DNA of 64,000 nucleotides from Sphingomonas palmae (lineage in GTDB: Bacteria; Pseudomonadota; Alphaproteobacteria; Sphingomonadales; Sphingomonadaceae): the NCBI RefSeq assembly GCF_900109565.1, contig NZ_FNZZ01000001.1, positions 434,001-498,000 on the forward strand, given 5' to 3'. The notes under the pieces are model-generated. The model searched no databases and was not told the origin of the DNA. It saw only the letters and a list, made by a program, of their open reading frames with translations. Position numbers and translations under genes: made by a program. This document shows, piece by piece, positions 48,035 through 57,230 of this stretch (within the stretch, counting starts at the first letter, position 1; each line of letters opens with the position of its first letter).

Positions 48035-48934
48035 ATGTTTGTCCGTAAGCCACTCAACCTCCTCGCCGTTCCGCTCGTTCTAAGCACGCTCGCACCCGCG
48101 ACCACACAGACACCCGGTTCCGCCGGTCCTGTCAACGTTGTCGGAGTCGCGGTATCATCGGGCCTGTCCTACGCCGATTTCGCCGACCTGATCGTGGACA
48201 GTCCGCTGATCCTCGACGCGACGATCCGGTCAGCGACGCGAATCAAGGGTGAAGAGGCAGCCGGCGCCGCGCCGAACGCAGCACGCTTCTACGTCGAGGG
48301 CGATGTCGGCACACTCGTGCGCGGCAGCGGTGCAATACCGGCGCGGGTAGGATGGTTGGTCGACGTACCGCTCGACGCGCGCGGACGCGCGCCCGCGCTC
48401 AAGAAGCAGCGCGTGCTCGCCTTCGCGCGCCCGGTCGCGAATCGTCCCGATCAGGTGCAATTGGTGGCCAAGGACGCGCAGCGGCCGTGGTCGCCCGCGG
48501 CCGACGCGCTGACCCGCCGCATCGCGACCGATGCGGTGAGCGCGGACGCGCCGCCGATCGTCACGGGCGTCAAAAGCGCCTTCTACGTGCCCGGCAGCCT
48601 GCCCGGAGAAGGTGAAACGCAGGTTTTCCTACTGACGAAGAATAATCGCCCTGCCGCGATCTCGGTCCTTCGGCGGCCGGGTGAACAGCCGCGATGGTCG
48701 ATCGCGCTGAGCGAAGTCATCGACGAGAACGCGACCGCACCCGCGCGTGATACGCTCCTGTGGTATCGCCTCGCCTGCTTCCTGCCGCGAGCGCTGCCCG
48801 ACAACGCCACTGCCGCGCTCGAGGAGAGCGAAGCGGCGCACGCGCGCGAGGACTACGCCTTTGTCATGCAGCAGCTCGGCGCCTGTCGCGCCGGTGCGGC
48901 GGCGCGGGTTAACGGCGGTGACGTACCAGCGTGA
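48035..48934 (+). CDS. exported protein of unknown function
   Basis: A 299-residue protein with an apparent signal peptide (about residues 1-26, LLAVPLVLSTLAPATTQ) and no recognised domain. The middle contains a GDVGTLVRGSGAIPARVGWLVDVPLDARGRAP segment and a PGSLPGEGETQVFL segment suggesting a beta-rich periplasmic domain, then a helical C-terminus with two Cys (ACFLP and LGAC). It has a short spacer after the tonB divergent region. Its last 26 bases overlap antisense to the end of folB. It is a sphingomonad-type hypothetical as far as I can tell. Confidence 0.7.
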   Translation: MFVRKPLNLLAVPLVLSTLAPATTQTPGSAGPVNVVGVAVSSGLSYADFADLIVDSPLILDATIRSATRIKGEEAAGAAPNAARFYVEGDVGTLVRGSGAIPARVGWLVDVPLDARGRAPALKKQRVLAFARPVANRPDQVQLVAKDAQRPWSPAADALTRRIATDAVSADAPPIVTGVKSAFYVPGSLPGEGETQVFLLTKNNRPAAISVLRRPGEQPRWSIALSEVIDENATAPARDTLLWYRLACFLPRALPDNATAALEESEAAHAREDYAFVMQQLGACRAGAAARVNGGDVPA

Positions 48935-49280
48935 TCCCGATCGCCTCGCCGGCCTCGGCGATCGCGAGCTTGACGATCTTGACCTTGACGCGTTGCACCC
49001 GTGTATCCTGCAGGAACAGCGTCTCGCAGATGTGATCAGCCACCGCCTCGATTAGCGTGAAATGCCCTTCGCTCTCCAGCGCCGCCGTCGCGGCGTGCTT
49101 GAGGTCGAGATAGTTCTTGGACGCCGACAGCGGTGTGTCGGGCGAGAAATGCGCGGGCGCGTCGAGCAGCACGGTAAGCGAGATCCGCAGCGGCTGCGGC
49201 AGGTGCGTTTCTTCGGAATAGATGCCGGTCAGGACGGGCACTTCGAGGTCGTGAACCTCGAGTTCGAGCGTGTCGTTCAT
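48909..49280 (-). CDS. folB: dihydroneopterin aldolase
   Basis: A 123-residue tunnelling-fold enzyme that cleaves dihydroneopterin to hydroxymethyl-dihydropterin in folate synthesis. The family pattern includes GIYSEETHLPQP (substrate-pocket Glu), NYLDLKHAAT, HFTLIEAVADHICETLF and VKVKIVKLAIAEAGEAIGITL, with the catalytic Lys in the VKVKIVKL strand. The 3' end overlaps the convergent exported-protein gene by 26 bases, so transcripts of the two would be antisense there. Confidence 0.93.
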   Translation of the reverse strand: MNDTLELEVHDLEVPVLTGIYSEETHLPQPLRISLTVLLDAPAHFSPDTPLSASKNYLDLKHAATAALESEGHFTLIEAVADHICETLFLQDTRVQRVKVKIVKLAIAEAGEAIGITLVRHRR

Positions 49281-49420
49281 GGCAGCGGCCGTTAGCCAAC
49301 GTGTCCCGATTGCGCCAGTTGGGTCTTGCCCCGGCGCGACGCGCGCGCACCACTTGCCTCCGCCGGGCGCTTGAGTAAGGGGCGCGGCGCCTGCCTACAC
49401 GGGGGATCAAGGGATAGCGG

Positions 49421-49945
49421 ATGATTGAACTGGTGCCGATTGGTGATGTTGAGCCCGAGGCTGTCGAGCAACTGCTCGACCGCGCCTTCGGTACCGATCG
49501 TCATCGCCGCACTGCTTACGCGCTCCGTTCAGGGACCGTCGCGCTTCCTCGAATAAGTTTTGCAGCGATCCACAACGGCTCGCTCGTCGGCACCATTCAG
49601 TGCTGGCCAATCTGGTTCGTCCCCGACCTGCCGGACGGCGAGCGCGTTCCGATGACACTGATGGGTCCGGTCGCGGTCACTCCCGCATACCAGCAAGAAG
49701 GTATTGGCCGCCGACTGATGAACGCCGCGCTTGATGCGAACGAAGCCGGCATGGTGCCCGGAAGCGCCGCGCTGATGCTGATCGGCGACCCGGAATATTA
49801 CGCGCGTTTCTTCGGCTTCTCGGCGGAGCGCACCGCGGCGTGGCGCCTGCCCGGGCCGGTCGAGCGCCACCGGCTGCTCGCACGCGGGTTGAGCGTACCC
49901 GACGCCAGCGGAACAATCATGCCGCGGGCGTTGACGAACAGCTGA
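49421..49945 (+). CDS. GNAT-family N-acetyltransferase (YhbS-like)
   Basis: A 174-residue acetyltransferase. The acetyl-CoA pyrophosphate loop (motif A) is QQEGIGRRLM around residues 88-98, preceded by a strand MGPVAVTPAY, and the C-terminal DPEYYARFFGFSAER segment fits the YhbS-like branch. The substrate is unknown. It lies 50 bases upstream of the DUF1285 gene and probably belongs to the same run of plus-strand genes (49421-52361). Confidence 0.88.
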   Translation: MIELVPIGDVEPEAVEQLLDRAFGTDRHRRTAYALRSGTVALPRISFAAIHNGSLVGTIQCWPIWFVPDLPDGERVPMTLMGPVAVTPAYQQEGIGRRLMNAALDANEAGMVPGSAALMLIGDPEYYARFFGFSAERTAAWRLPGPVERHRLLARGLSVPDASGTIMPRALTNS

Positions 49946-49994
49946 TCACACGCGTGTCTTTACCAGCAGGCGGCGTACCCCTACCTGATCGATC

Positions 49995-50564
49995 ATGCCG
50001 ATGGCCCCGCTCCCCGACTTCGATACGCTGACCGTCGCCGACATCGCGCGACTGGCGGACAGCGATCGTCTGCCGCCGGTAGAGCGCTGGAACCCGGACC
50101 ATTGCGGCAACAGCGAGATGCGCATCGCGCGCGACGGCAGCTGGTTTCATCAAGGCTCGCCGATCGGGCGCGCGGCGATGGTGCGCGCGTTCAGCCGCAT
50201 CCTGCGACGCGAGCCGGATGGCGGATACGTGCTCGTCACACCAGTCGAGAAGCTTGATATCGAAGTCGAGGACGCGCCGTTCGTCGCGGTGGAGATGAAG
50301 GTCGAAGGTTCGGGCAATGCGCAGGTGCTCGCCTTCCGCCTCAACACCGGCGATGTGGTCACCGCCTCTACCGAACACCCGCTGCGGATCGAAGAACGCG
50401 CCGATGGACCCCACCCCTACATCCACGTTCGCGGCGGGCTGGAGGCGCTGATTTCGCGCGCGATCTACTATGAGCTCGCGGAACTCGCACTCGCCGTTGA
50501 CGGCAAACCGCTGGGGATATGGAGCAATGGCGCGTTCTTCCCGATCGCGCCCGCTGAACAGTAA
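49995..50564 (+). CDS. DUF1285 protein
   Basis: A 189-residue soluble protein of the conserved proteobacterial DUF1285 family (PPVERWNPDHCGNSEMRIARDGSWFHQGSPIGR near the N-terminus and PYIHVRGGLEALISRAIYYELAELA near the C-terminus). The family is uncharacterised with a two-domain beta-rich structure. Its stop is one base before the GTG of the Nudix gene, so they are likely co-translated. Confidence 0.9.
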   Translation: MPMAPLPDFDTLTVADIARLADSDRLPPVERWNPDHCGNSEMRIARDGSWFHQGSPIGRAAMVRAFSRILRREPDGGYVLVTPVEKLDIEVEDAPFVAVEMKVEGSGNAQVLAFRLNTGDVVTASTEHPLRIEERADGPHPYIHVRGGLEALISRAIYYELAELALAVDGKPLGIWSNGAFFPIAPAEQ

Positions 50565-50565
50565 A

Positions 50566-51174
50566 GTGAGCAGCGCCCCTGTCCTGCCGTCGCTGGCTAC
50601 CCGGCTCGCGAAGGCGCTAGTATCATCGCACACGGTCGAGCTGCTGTCGGGAGATCGCGACGACCTGCCAGCGCACAACATGCTGACGGCCGCGGCGGTG
50701 CTGATCGCCGTTACCGATCGTGCGCAGCCGGGCGTGATCCTGACCCAGCGTACCGAAACGCTGCGCAAGCACGCGGGTCAGGTCGCTTTTCCCGGTGGTC
50801 GGCTCGATCCTGGCGAAGATGCGATCACCGCAGCACTGCGCGAGGCGGAGGAAGAGGTAGCACTACCGCGTTCGGCGGTCTCGGTGATCGGCCCGACCGA
50901 TCTATACCGGACCGGCACCGGCTATTCGATCACGCCGGTAGTGGGCGTCGTCGCGCCGGACCTGCCGCTGCACCCTAACGAAGGCGAAGTCGCGAGCGTG
51001 TTCGAGGTGCCGTTGAGATTCCTGCTCGACCCTTCGAACCACCGGCAACGAACGGTCGAGTGGCAGGGGGAGCAGCGAACCTATTGGGAGATGACGTGGG
51101 AGGATCGACGGATCTGGGGCGCGACCGCGGGGATGATCGTCAACCTGATGCAGCGGCTGCGATGGACGGGATGA
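50566..51174 (+). CDS. CoA pyrophosphatase, Nudix family
   Basis: A 202-residue Nudix hydrolase expected to cleave CoA or oxidised CoA. The CoA-specific motif ILTQRTETLRKHAGQVAFPGG precedes the Nudix box GRLDPGEDAITAALREAEEEV. In the Nudix consensus REUXEEXGU the Gly is Ala here. The GTG start one base after the DUF1285 stop is chosen because an earlier start would overlap that gene by nearly 100 bases without added similarity. Its end overlaps the next gene. Confidence 0.9.
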   Translation: MSSAPVLPSLATRLAKALVSSHTVELLSGDRDDLPAHNMLTAAAVLIAVTDRAQPGVILTQRTETLRKHAGQVAFPGGRLDPGEDAITAALREAEEEVALPRSAVSVIGPTDLYRTGTGYSITPVVGVVAPDLPLHPNEGEVASVFEVPLRFLLDPSNHRQRTVEWQGEQRTYWEMTWEDRRIWGATAGMIVNLMQRLRWTG

Positions 51175-52361
51175 CGGGATTGGTCCTGCCTCTTGCCCAG
51201 TGGCGGGAGCGTCCGGGGCTCGATCGGCTCGCTGGCGTCCTGGGTGCCCAGGCCGGTGAGGCGCGCTTCGTCGGTGGCGCCGTGCGCGACACGCTGCTCG
51301 GCCTCGACGTGCATGATCTCGATTTGGCGACCGTGCATTCACCTGACGAGGTGGTGCGGCGCCTTGAGGCCGCGGCGATCAAGGCGATCCCGACCGGCAT
51401 CGCACACGGAACAGTGACCGCGGTGTCGTCGGGAACGGTCGTGGAAGTGACAACCCTGCGCCGCGACGTGTCTACCGACGGTCGCCACGCGGTGGTCGCG
51501 TACACCAACGACTGGCGGGAAGATGCGGCGCGGCGCGATTTCACGATCAATGCGCTCTACGCCGATCCGCTCGATGGTCGGGTCTACGATTGGTTTGGCG
51601 GGCTAGCCGATCTAGCAGAACGCCGGGTTCGCTTCATCGGTGATCCCTACCGCCGGATTGCGGAGGATCATCTTCGCATCCTGCGCTTCTTCCGCTTCCA
51701 TGCCCGCTTCGGTGATCAGATCGCCGAGGAAGACCTGAATGCCTGTGTCGCGCGTGCCAACGACCTCATGGCGCTCAGCCGAGAGCGTGTCGCGGCAGAG
51801 CTGGTCAAGCTGCTGGTTGCGCGTTCGGCGGTTCCGGTAATTGAACTGATGCAGGAACGCGGCATCTTCCGCCCCATTCTGCCCGAGATCAACGCCTCGG
51901 GCGTGCGGCGACTGGCTGAGCTCGCCGATCGCGAGCGCGCGAACGGTGTCGCGCCCGATGCGATCCGCCGTCTGGCAGCGTTGTTGCCCGCTGAAGCAGC
52001 CGAGAGCGTCGGTGCCCGATTGAAGCTGAGCAACAACGACCGCAAGCGACTGGTGCTTGCGAACGCCGGTGTAGGACACGAGGGACCGCACGGCCTCGCT
52101 TTTCGCCACGGCGCGCAGAGCGCGCTCGATCGTCTGCTGCTCGCCGGCGACGACGTTTCGCCTCTAGTAGGATGGAACGCGCCCGCACTGCCCATCGGCG
52201 GAGGTGAACTGGTATCGCGAGGCTTGAGCAAGGGACCGCTGGTCGCGCGGACGCTGAAACGGATCGAGGCGCGCTGGATCGCGGAAGGTTTCCCGGACCG
52301 CACGCGCACGGCATTGATCGCCGACGAGGAGGTCGCGGCGGTCCTCGCCGACCAGCGCTAG
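51171..52361 (+). CDS. cca: CCA tRNA nucleotidyltransferase
   Basis: A 396-residue class II nucleotidyltransferase adding or repairing the 3' CCA of tRNAs. The head has GGAVRDTLLGLDVHDLDLAT with the metal-binding Asp pair, then RRDVSTDGRHAVVAYTNDWREDAARRDFTINALYAD and the RRIAEDHLRILRFFRFHARFG neck motif. ATG 51171 overlaps the Nudix stop (ATGA); ATG 51162 would add three residues. Its stop overlaps the convergent GGDEF-EAL gene by four bases (CTAG). Confidence 0.94.
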   Translation: MTGLVLPLAQWRERPGLDRLAGVLGAQAGEARFVGGAVRDTLLGLDVHDLDLATVHSPDEVVRRLEAAAIKAIPTGIAHGTVTAVSSGTVVEVTTLRRDVSTDGRHAVVAYTNDWREDAARRDFTINALYADPLDGRVYDWFGGLADLAERRVRFIGDPYRRIAEDHLRILRFFRFHARFGDQIAEEDLNACVARANDLMALSRERVAAELVKLLVARSAVPVIELMQERGIFRPILPEINASGVRRLAELADRERANGVAPDAIRRLAALLPAEAAESVGARLKLSNNDRKRLVLANAGVGHEGPHGLAFRHGAQSALDRLLLAGDDVSPLVGWNAPALPIGGGELVSRGLSKGPLVARTLKRIEARWIAEGFPDRTRTALIADEEVAAVLADQR

Positions 52362-54028
52362 CCGTTGCGCGTCAGCAGAAACGCGTAGGCGTCCTCGGCC
52401 TCCAGCGGATGCGCGAAGGCATAACCCTGGCCCGAGTGGCATCCGAGCGCCGCGAGCGTTTGCGCGACGTCGTGCGTCTCGATTCCCTCGGCCACGGTTC
52501 GCATGCTCAGCGCCTGCGACAGGCTCAGAATCGCGCGTACGATCGCGATCTTGTCGCGGTCAGCCAACATCCCGGTGATGAAGCTGCGGTCGATCTTCAG
52601 CACATCGATCGGCAATTTCTGCAACGACGCCAGGTTCGAGAAGCCGGTGCCGAAGTCGTCCATCGCGATCGTCAGGCCAAGTGATTTCAGCGCGGTGAGC
52701 ATCCGCGCCATCCGCACGGGTTCGGTGATGAGCGCGCTCTCGGTCAATTCCAGCTTCAAGCGGTCGCCCGCCATTCCGGAGGCCGCGAGTGCGTATTCGA
52801 CCACGTCGGGCACCGAGTCGCGCTGAAGCTGGATCGGCGACACGTTGACGCCGACCTTGACGCTCAGGCTCGCGTCACCGCGGCGGTCCCATCCGGCGAG
52901 CGTCGCTAGTGCCGCATCGATCGCCCAGCGGCCGAGCGGCACGATCAGCCCCGACTCCTCCGCCACGCGGATGAAGTCGGACGGTTGGTGCTGGACGCCA
53001 TGTTCGTCGGTCCAGCGCGCCAAGGCCTCGAAACTCTCCACGCGGCCGGTCGCGAGATTGCAGATCGGCTGGTAGCGCAGCGTCAGCTCGGCATTGTCGA
53101 TCGCGCGCCGAAGCGCCGTTTCCATCGCGAACTCGGCGCGCGCCGAATCGAGGGCCCGGGTCTGATATGCCTCGGCCTTTTTGCTCGACTTCGACTTCTT
53201 CATCGCGACCTGAGCGTGACGAATCACGTCTTCGGGCTCGCGCACCTGCGCGTCGCCGAACGCGATACCGATCGCGGAGGTCACGCGTATTTCGTACTCG
53301 CTCAGCCGGAACGGCGTGGCGAGCGCTGCCTGCAGTCGCTTGGCGACATGCTGCGCCTCGTCGTCGCGCTCGTCGATCGCGAGCAGGATGCCGAACTCGT
53401 CACCGCCAGTACGCGCCAGCACGTCGCGCGCGCGCAACGCACCCTTGATCCGGCGCGCAACGGTGATCAGCAACTCGTCGCCCGCCATGCTGCCGAGGCA
53501 CGCGTTGATGCGACTGAACCGCTCGAGATCGACCATCAACACTGCCCATCGCGCACCATCGCTCGCGATCGTGCCGTCGAGCGCGTCGGTAAACCCGCTG
53601 CGGTTTGGCAGTCCCGTCAGCGAGTCGGTCGTCATCTCACGCCGTAGCGTCTCTTCAGTACGGACTTCCGCGGTCTGATCGACCAGCGAAACGATACAAA
53701 CCGGTTCGTTACGCAGCGTCACGCGCGACAGGCAAACCCGGAAATACCGCCGCTCGACCTCGCCTCCCGACTGCCACTCGTGCTCCGCCTTCGCTGCCTC
53801 GCTCAGCAGGAATTCGCGGATGATTGGGTCGAGGCTGCTGCGTGCACCGATCTGCGCCCGCACAAACGCTTTGTTCGCCGATTCGTGCACGACCTGCGTT
53901 CCGCGCAACGACGCCATCAGCAATGGCACGGGGACGAGTTCCAGCGCGCCTTCCGCGGGCGAAAGGCCAGGCGGCGTGAGGTGAAGCACCCCGCTTCGCG
54001 CAACAGATGACAGACCGCGGACCATCAC
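52358..54028 (-). CDS. GGDEF-EAL cyclic-di-GMP signalling protein
   Basis: A 556-residue protein with an N-terminal PAS-like region (about 20-120), a GGDEF domain (about 130-285) and an EAL domain (about 305-550). The active-site GGDEF motif is intact (ARTGGDEFGILL), and the EAL domain keeps ESFEALARW, the Mg-coordinating MDDFGTG, KIDRSF and EGIET. Both cyclase and phosphodiesterase activities are therefore possible; an I-site RxxD is not evident. There is no membrane helix. It follows parC by 83 bases on the same strand and could be read from its own or parC's promoter. Confidence 0.95.
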   Translation of the reverse strand: MMVRGLSSVARSGVLHLTPPGLSPAEGALELVPVPLLMASLRGTQVVHESANKAFVRAQIGARSSLDPIIREFLLSEAAKAEHEWQSGGEVERRYFRVCLSRVTLRNEPVCIVSLVDQTAEVRTEETLRREMTTDSLTGLPNRSGFTDALDGTIASDGARWAVLMVDLERFSRINACLGSMAGDELLITVARRIKGALRARDVLARTGGDEFGILLAIDERDDEAQHVAKRLQAALATPFRLSEYEIRVTSAIGIAFGDAQVREPEDVIRHAQVAMKKSKSSKKAEAYQTRALDSARAEFAMETALRRAIDNAELTLRYQPICNLATGRVESFEALARWTDEHGVQHQPSDFIRVAEESGLIVPLGRWAIDAALATLAGWDRRGDASLSVKVGVNVSPIQLQRDSVPDVVEYALAASGMAGDRLKLELTESALITEPVRMARMLTALKSLGLTIAMDDFGTGFSNLASLQKLPIDVLKIDRSFITGMLADRDKIAIVRAILSLSQALSMRTVAEGIETHDVAQTLAALGCHSGQGYAFAHPLEAEDAYAFLLTRNG

Positions 54029-54111
54029 CGATGTTCATATAGGGCAACGATTAAGACCGACTTACCTTAAGATAAGGAGCCGATCCCGCCTCTATGCCGG
54101 ACCCTGGTTCG

Positions 54112-56370
54112 TCAGAATCGATTGTCGCGGGGGAAGCCGTTCGGCGGCATGCGACCCGCAGCCCCACGCGCCGTTCGCCACGCGTTCAGATCGACCTCGG
54201 TCCGCGTGCGCTTGGCCTCGCCACGCATCGTCCAGCTCAGCCCCTGCGCGAAGACGAAGGTCTTGGCGTCGGCCAGCCCCCCCTCGCGGTAACGCTGCAA
54301 TTGAACGCCCTGCCCGCGCGCCATCGCCGGCAGTTCGGCGAGCGGAAAGACGAGTAGTTTTCTATTATCGCCGATCACCGCGACGTAATCGTCGTCTGCC
54401 GCCACTGCGCGCACGACCGACAGCGTCGCGCCCGCGCGCGGCGTCATGACATTTTTTCCCTTGCGGGTTTCCGCAACCGTATCCGCGGTGCTGACGACGA
54501 ACCCACGCCCGTCGGTCGCCGCCAGCAACAGGCGGTCCGCGCCGCGCGCTGGGAACAAAGCGATGATGCCGACGCTGCCGTCGAGATCGATGCTCGCACG
54601 CACCGGCTCGCCGAAACCGCGCCCGCCCGGCAATCTATCGGCGGCAAGCGTGTAGAAGCGTCCGTTCGCCGCGGCGAGCAGCAGCTTGTCGGTCGTTTGC
54701 GCATGAAAGGCGAAGGCAGGGCCGTCGCCTTCCTTGAACTTCATCGTCTCCGGCGCGGAGAGGTCGACGTGGCCCTTCATCGCGCGGATCCAGCCGCGCT
54801 CCGACAGGATTACGGTGATCGGCTCGCGCTCGATCATCGCCTCTAGTGGAATGTCGCGCGTGGGAGCCGCTTCCTCGATCGCGGTGCGACGATGCCCGAG
54901 TGGCGTGTCCGGGCCGTAGCGCGCGCGAACGCGCCCGAAATCGCGCTTCAGCCGCGTACGCTGCCGCGCCTCGCTGCCGAGCAGAAGCGTCAGGTCGGCC
55001 TGTTCCTTCTCGAGACTGGCCTGCTCGCGCTTCAGTTCCATCTCTTCGAGCCGGCGCAGGCTGCGCAGCCGCATGTTGAGGATCGCCTCGGCCTGCCGAT
55101 CGGTCAGCGCGAACTCCGCAATCATCACCGCCTTCGGTTCGTCCTCAGTGCGAATAATCTCGATCACGCGATCGAGGTTGAGGAACGCAATGATGTAGCC
55201 GCCGACCAACTCCAGCCGGTCGGCGATCTTGCCCAGTCGGTGCTCGGTCCGGCGCCGCAGCACGACGAACTGGTGCTCGACCCAGGCGGCGAGCGCATCG
55301 CGCAGCGACATGACGCGCGGCGTGCGGTCCTTGTCGAGCACGTTCAAATTGAGCGGCACGCGCGTTTCGAGATCGGACAGGCGGAACAGCCCGTCCATCA
55401 ACACCTGCGCGTCGACCGTGCGACTGCGCGGTTCCAGCACCAGGCGAACCTCGGCGTCGCTCTCGTCACGCACGTCGGCGAGGATCGGCAGCTTCTTGTC
55501 GTTGATCAGGCTGGCGATCTGCTCGATCAGCTTGCCCTTCTGCACGCCGTAGGGAATTTCCGAGACAACGATCTGCCAGGTGCCGCCCTTTTCCCGCTCC
55601 ACGCTCCAGCGCGCCCGCACGCGAAACGCGCCTCGACCCGTGACATAGGCCTCGGTGATCGCCGCCTGCGGATCGACCACCAGTCCCCCGGTCGGGAAGT
55701 CCGGTCCCTTCACCAGCGCGAGCACGTCAGCGTCGCTCGCCTCGGGCGTGTCGACCAGCATCACTGCCGCGTCGAGCAGTTCGGCCGCGTTGTGCGGCGG
55801 GATCGCGGTTGCCATGCCGACCGCGATCCCTGCCGCGCCATTGGCGAGCAGATTGGGGAACGCGCCCGGGAACAGCTCCGGCTCCTGTTCTTCGCCATTG
55901 TAGGTGGGACGGAACTCGACCGCGTCCTCGTCGAGACCATCCATCAGGTCGATCGCGACCTGCGTCAGCCGTGCCTCGGTGTAGCGATAGGCGGCGGCAT
56001 TATCGCCGTCGATATTGCCGAAATTGCCCTGCCCGTCGACCAGCGGGTAACGAAGCGCAAAGTCCTGCGCCAGGCGCACCATCGCGTCATAGACGGACTG
56101 GTCACCGTGCGGGTGATATTTGCCGATCACGTCGCCGACGACGCGCGCGCACTTCTTGTACCCGGCCGCAGGATCGAGCCGCAACAGCCTCATTGCCCAC
56201 AACAAACGTCGATGCACCGGCTTCAGACCATCGCGCACGTCGGGCAACGACCGCGCCGTGATCGTCGAAAGCGCATAAACGAGGTAACGCTCGGACAATG
56301 CACTGTCGAACGGCGCATCGAGCACGCCGACGGGCGGATTGTCGGGAAGGTCGGTGATCTTGGTCGGCAT
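54112..56370 (-). CDS. parC: DNA topoisomerase IV subunit A
   Basis: A 752-residue ParC, which with ParE decatenates replicated chromosomes. The catalytic Tyr is in [11 protein letters not shown], and the N-terminal [10 protein letters not shown] and [14 protein letters not shown] stretches mark the subfamily. The C-terminal beta-pinwheel region (about 500-750) carries [24 protein letters not shown] repeats. In the quinolone-resistance region the residue aligning with E. coli Ser80 is Gln (HGDQSVYD) and that aligning with Glu84 is Asp; whether this is family-typical or lowers drug binding cannot be said from the window. Confidence 0.95.
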   Translation of the reverse strand: MPTKITDLPDNPPVGVLDAPFDSALSERYLVYALSTITARSLPDVRDGLKPVHRRLLWAMRLLRLDPAAGYKKCARVVGDVIGKYHPHGDQSVYDAMVRLAQDFALRYPLVDGQGNFGNIDGDNAAAYRYTEARLTQVAIDLMDGLDEDAVEFRPTYNGEEQEPELFPGAFPNLLANGAAGIAVGMATAIPPHNAAELLDAAVMLVDTPEASDADVLALVKGPDFPTGGLVVDPQAAITEAYVTGRGAFRVRARWSVEREKGGTWQIVVSEIPYGVQKGKLIEQIASLINDKKLPILADVRDESDAEVRLVLEPRSRTVDAQVLMDGLFRLSDLETRVPLNLNVLDKDRTPRVMSLRDALAAWVEHQFVVLRRRTEHRLGKIADRLELVGGYIIAFLNLDRVIEIIRTEDEPKAVMIAEFALTDRQAEAILNMRLRSLRRLEEMELKREQASLEKEQADLTLLLGSEARQRTRLKRDFGRVRARYGPDTPLGHRRTAIEEAAPTRDIPLEAMIEREPITVILSERGWIRAMKGHVDLSAPETMKFKEGDGPAFAFHAQTTDKLLLAAANGRFYTLAADRLPGGRGFGEPVRASIDLDGSVGIIALFPARGADRLLLAATDGRGFVVSTADTVAETRKGKNVMTPRAGATLSVVRAVAADDDYVAVIGDNRKLLVFPLAELPAMARGQGVQLQRYREGGLADAKTFVFAQGLSWTMRGEAKRTRTEVDLNAWRTARGAAGRMPPNGFPRDNRF

Positions 56371-56423
56371 CGTCCCGGCCGTACCTATCAGTCCTGTTGC
56401 CCGCCGTTAAGAGGCAGCACCGC

Positions 56424-57230
56424 ATGGGCTTGCGACCCCGTCCGGGTTATAGCTTCCCATCGCCTGTCGTGAGAAAAGCCGTGACGCCTTCTTCCACCCG
56501 CCGCCTTCGCCGCGGCGTCATCGTGACCGCCGTGATCTCCGCCATCATCTGCGGATTGGTCGGCCTCGCCGGATATTTCGATCGTGATCCGTACGAACTC
56601 TATCCGGCTAAGGGGCGCGCACTGCCGATCGCTGCGGTCAATTTCTCTGGCGACATGGGCGTTCGCTTCCTGCTCGGCGCATCGACCATGCGCGGGCTGA
56701 CCGAGCACGGCGTTACGACGATGGCAGTGGTCACCCCGGCACTGTTCCGCCATTATCGCACGCGTGCCGAGACCGACACGATCGTCGCCGACGGCGTCCG
56801 CACCGCACTAAACCGCACCGGCGCCAAAAAGATCGTCGTGATCGGCCAATCGTACGGCGCCGACATCGTTCAGACCGGGCTAGCCGATCTGCCGCCCGAC
56901 CTTCGCGCACGGGTCGCGGCGATCATCCTGATCCTTCCGGGCGAGACCGTGTTCTTCCGCGCTGACCCTAGCAGCATCGAGTATCACGGCACCCCCGACG
57001 CCTATGGGATCGAGACGGCACGGACGCTTACCTGGGCACCGCTCACCTGCATCTACGGTGTGGAGGAGGACGACAGCCTGTGCCCGCACCTGCGCCTGCC
57101 GGGCGCGCGGATCATCGGCATGCCGGGCGGACACAATATTCGCCACGACGAGGCCGGACTGTTGCGCCACGTCCTTCACGCGATCGCCCGCGTGACGCCC
57201 GCGCCGCTGCGTGGCAGGTTGACGGCATGA
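56424..57230 (+). CDS. VirJ/AcvB-like alpha/beta hydrolase, membrane-anchored
   Basis: A 268-residue protein resembling the C-terminal domain of Agrobacterium AcvB/VirJ. An N-terminal membrane helix (about residues 30-50) anchors a periplasmic hydrolase domain. Ser143 sits in the elbow GQSYGAD, and His of GGHNIRHDE is near residue 246. AcvB-type proteins hydrolyse lysyl-phosphatidylglycerol. ATG 56424 has AAGAGG nine bases upstream. No lysyl-PG synthase gene lies nearby. Its stop overlaps the next start (ATGA), so it is co-translated with a second hydrolase. The activity is inferred from family. Confidence 0.75.
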   Translation: MGLRPRPGYSFPSPVVRKAVTPSSTRRLRRGVIVTAVISAIICGLVGLAGYFDRDPYELYPAKGRALPIAAVNFSGDMGVRFLLGASTMRGLTEHGVTTMAVVTPALFRHYRTRAETDTIVADGVRTALNRTGAKKIVVIGQSYGADIVQTGLADLPPDLRARVAAIILILPGETVFFRADPSSIEYHGTPDAYGIETARTLTWAPLTCIYGVEEDDSLCPHLRLPGARIIGMPGGHNIRHDEAGLLRHVLHAIARVTPAPLRGRLTA

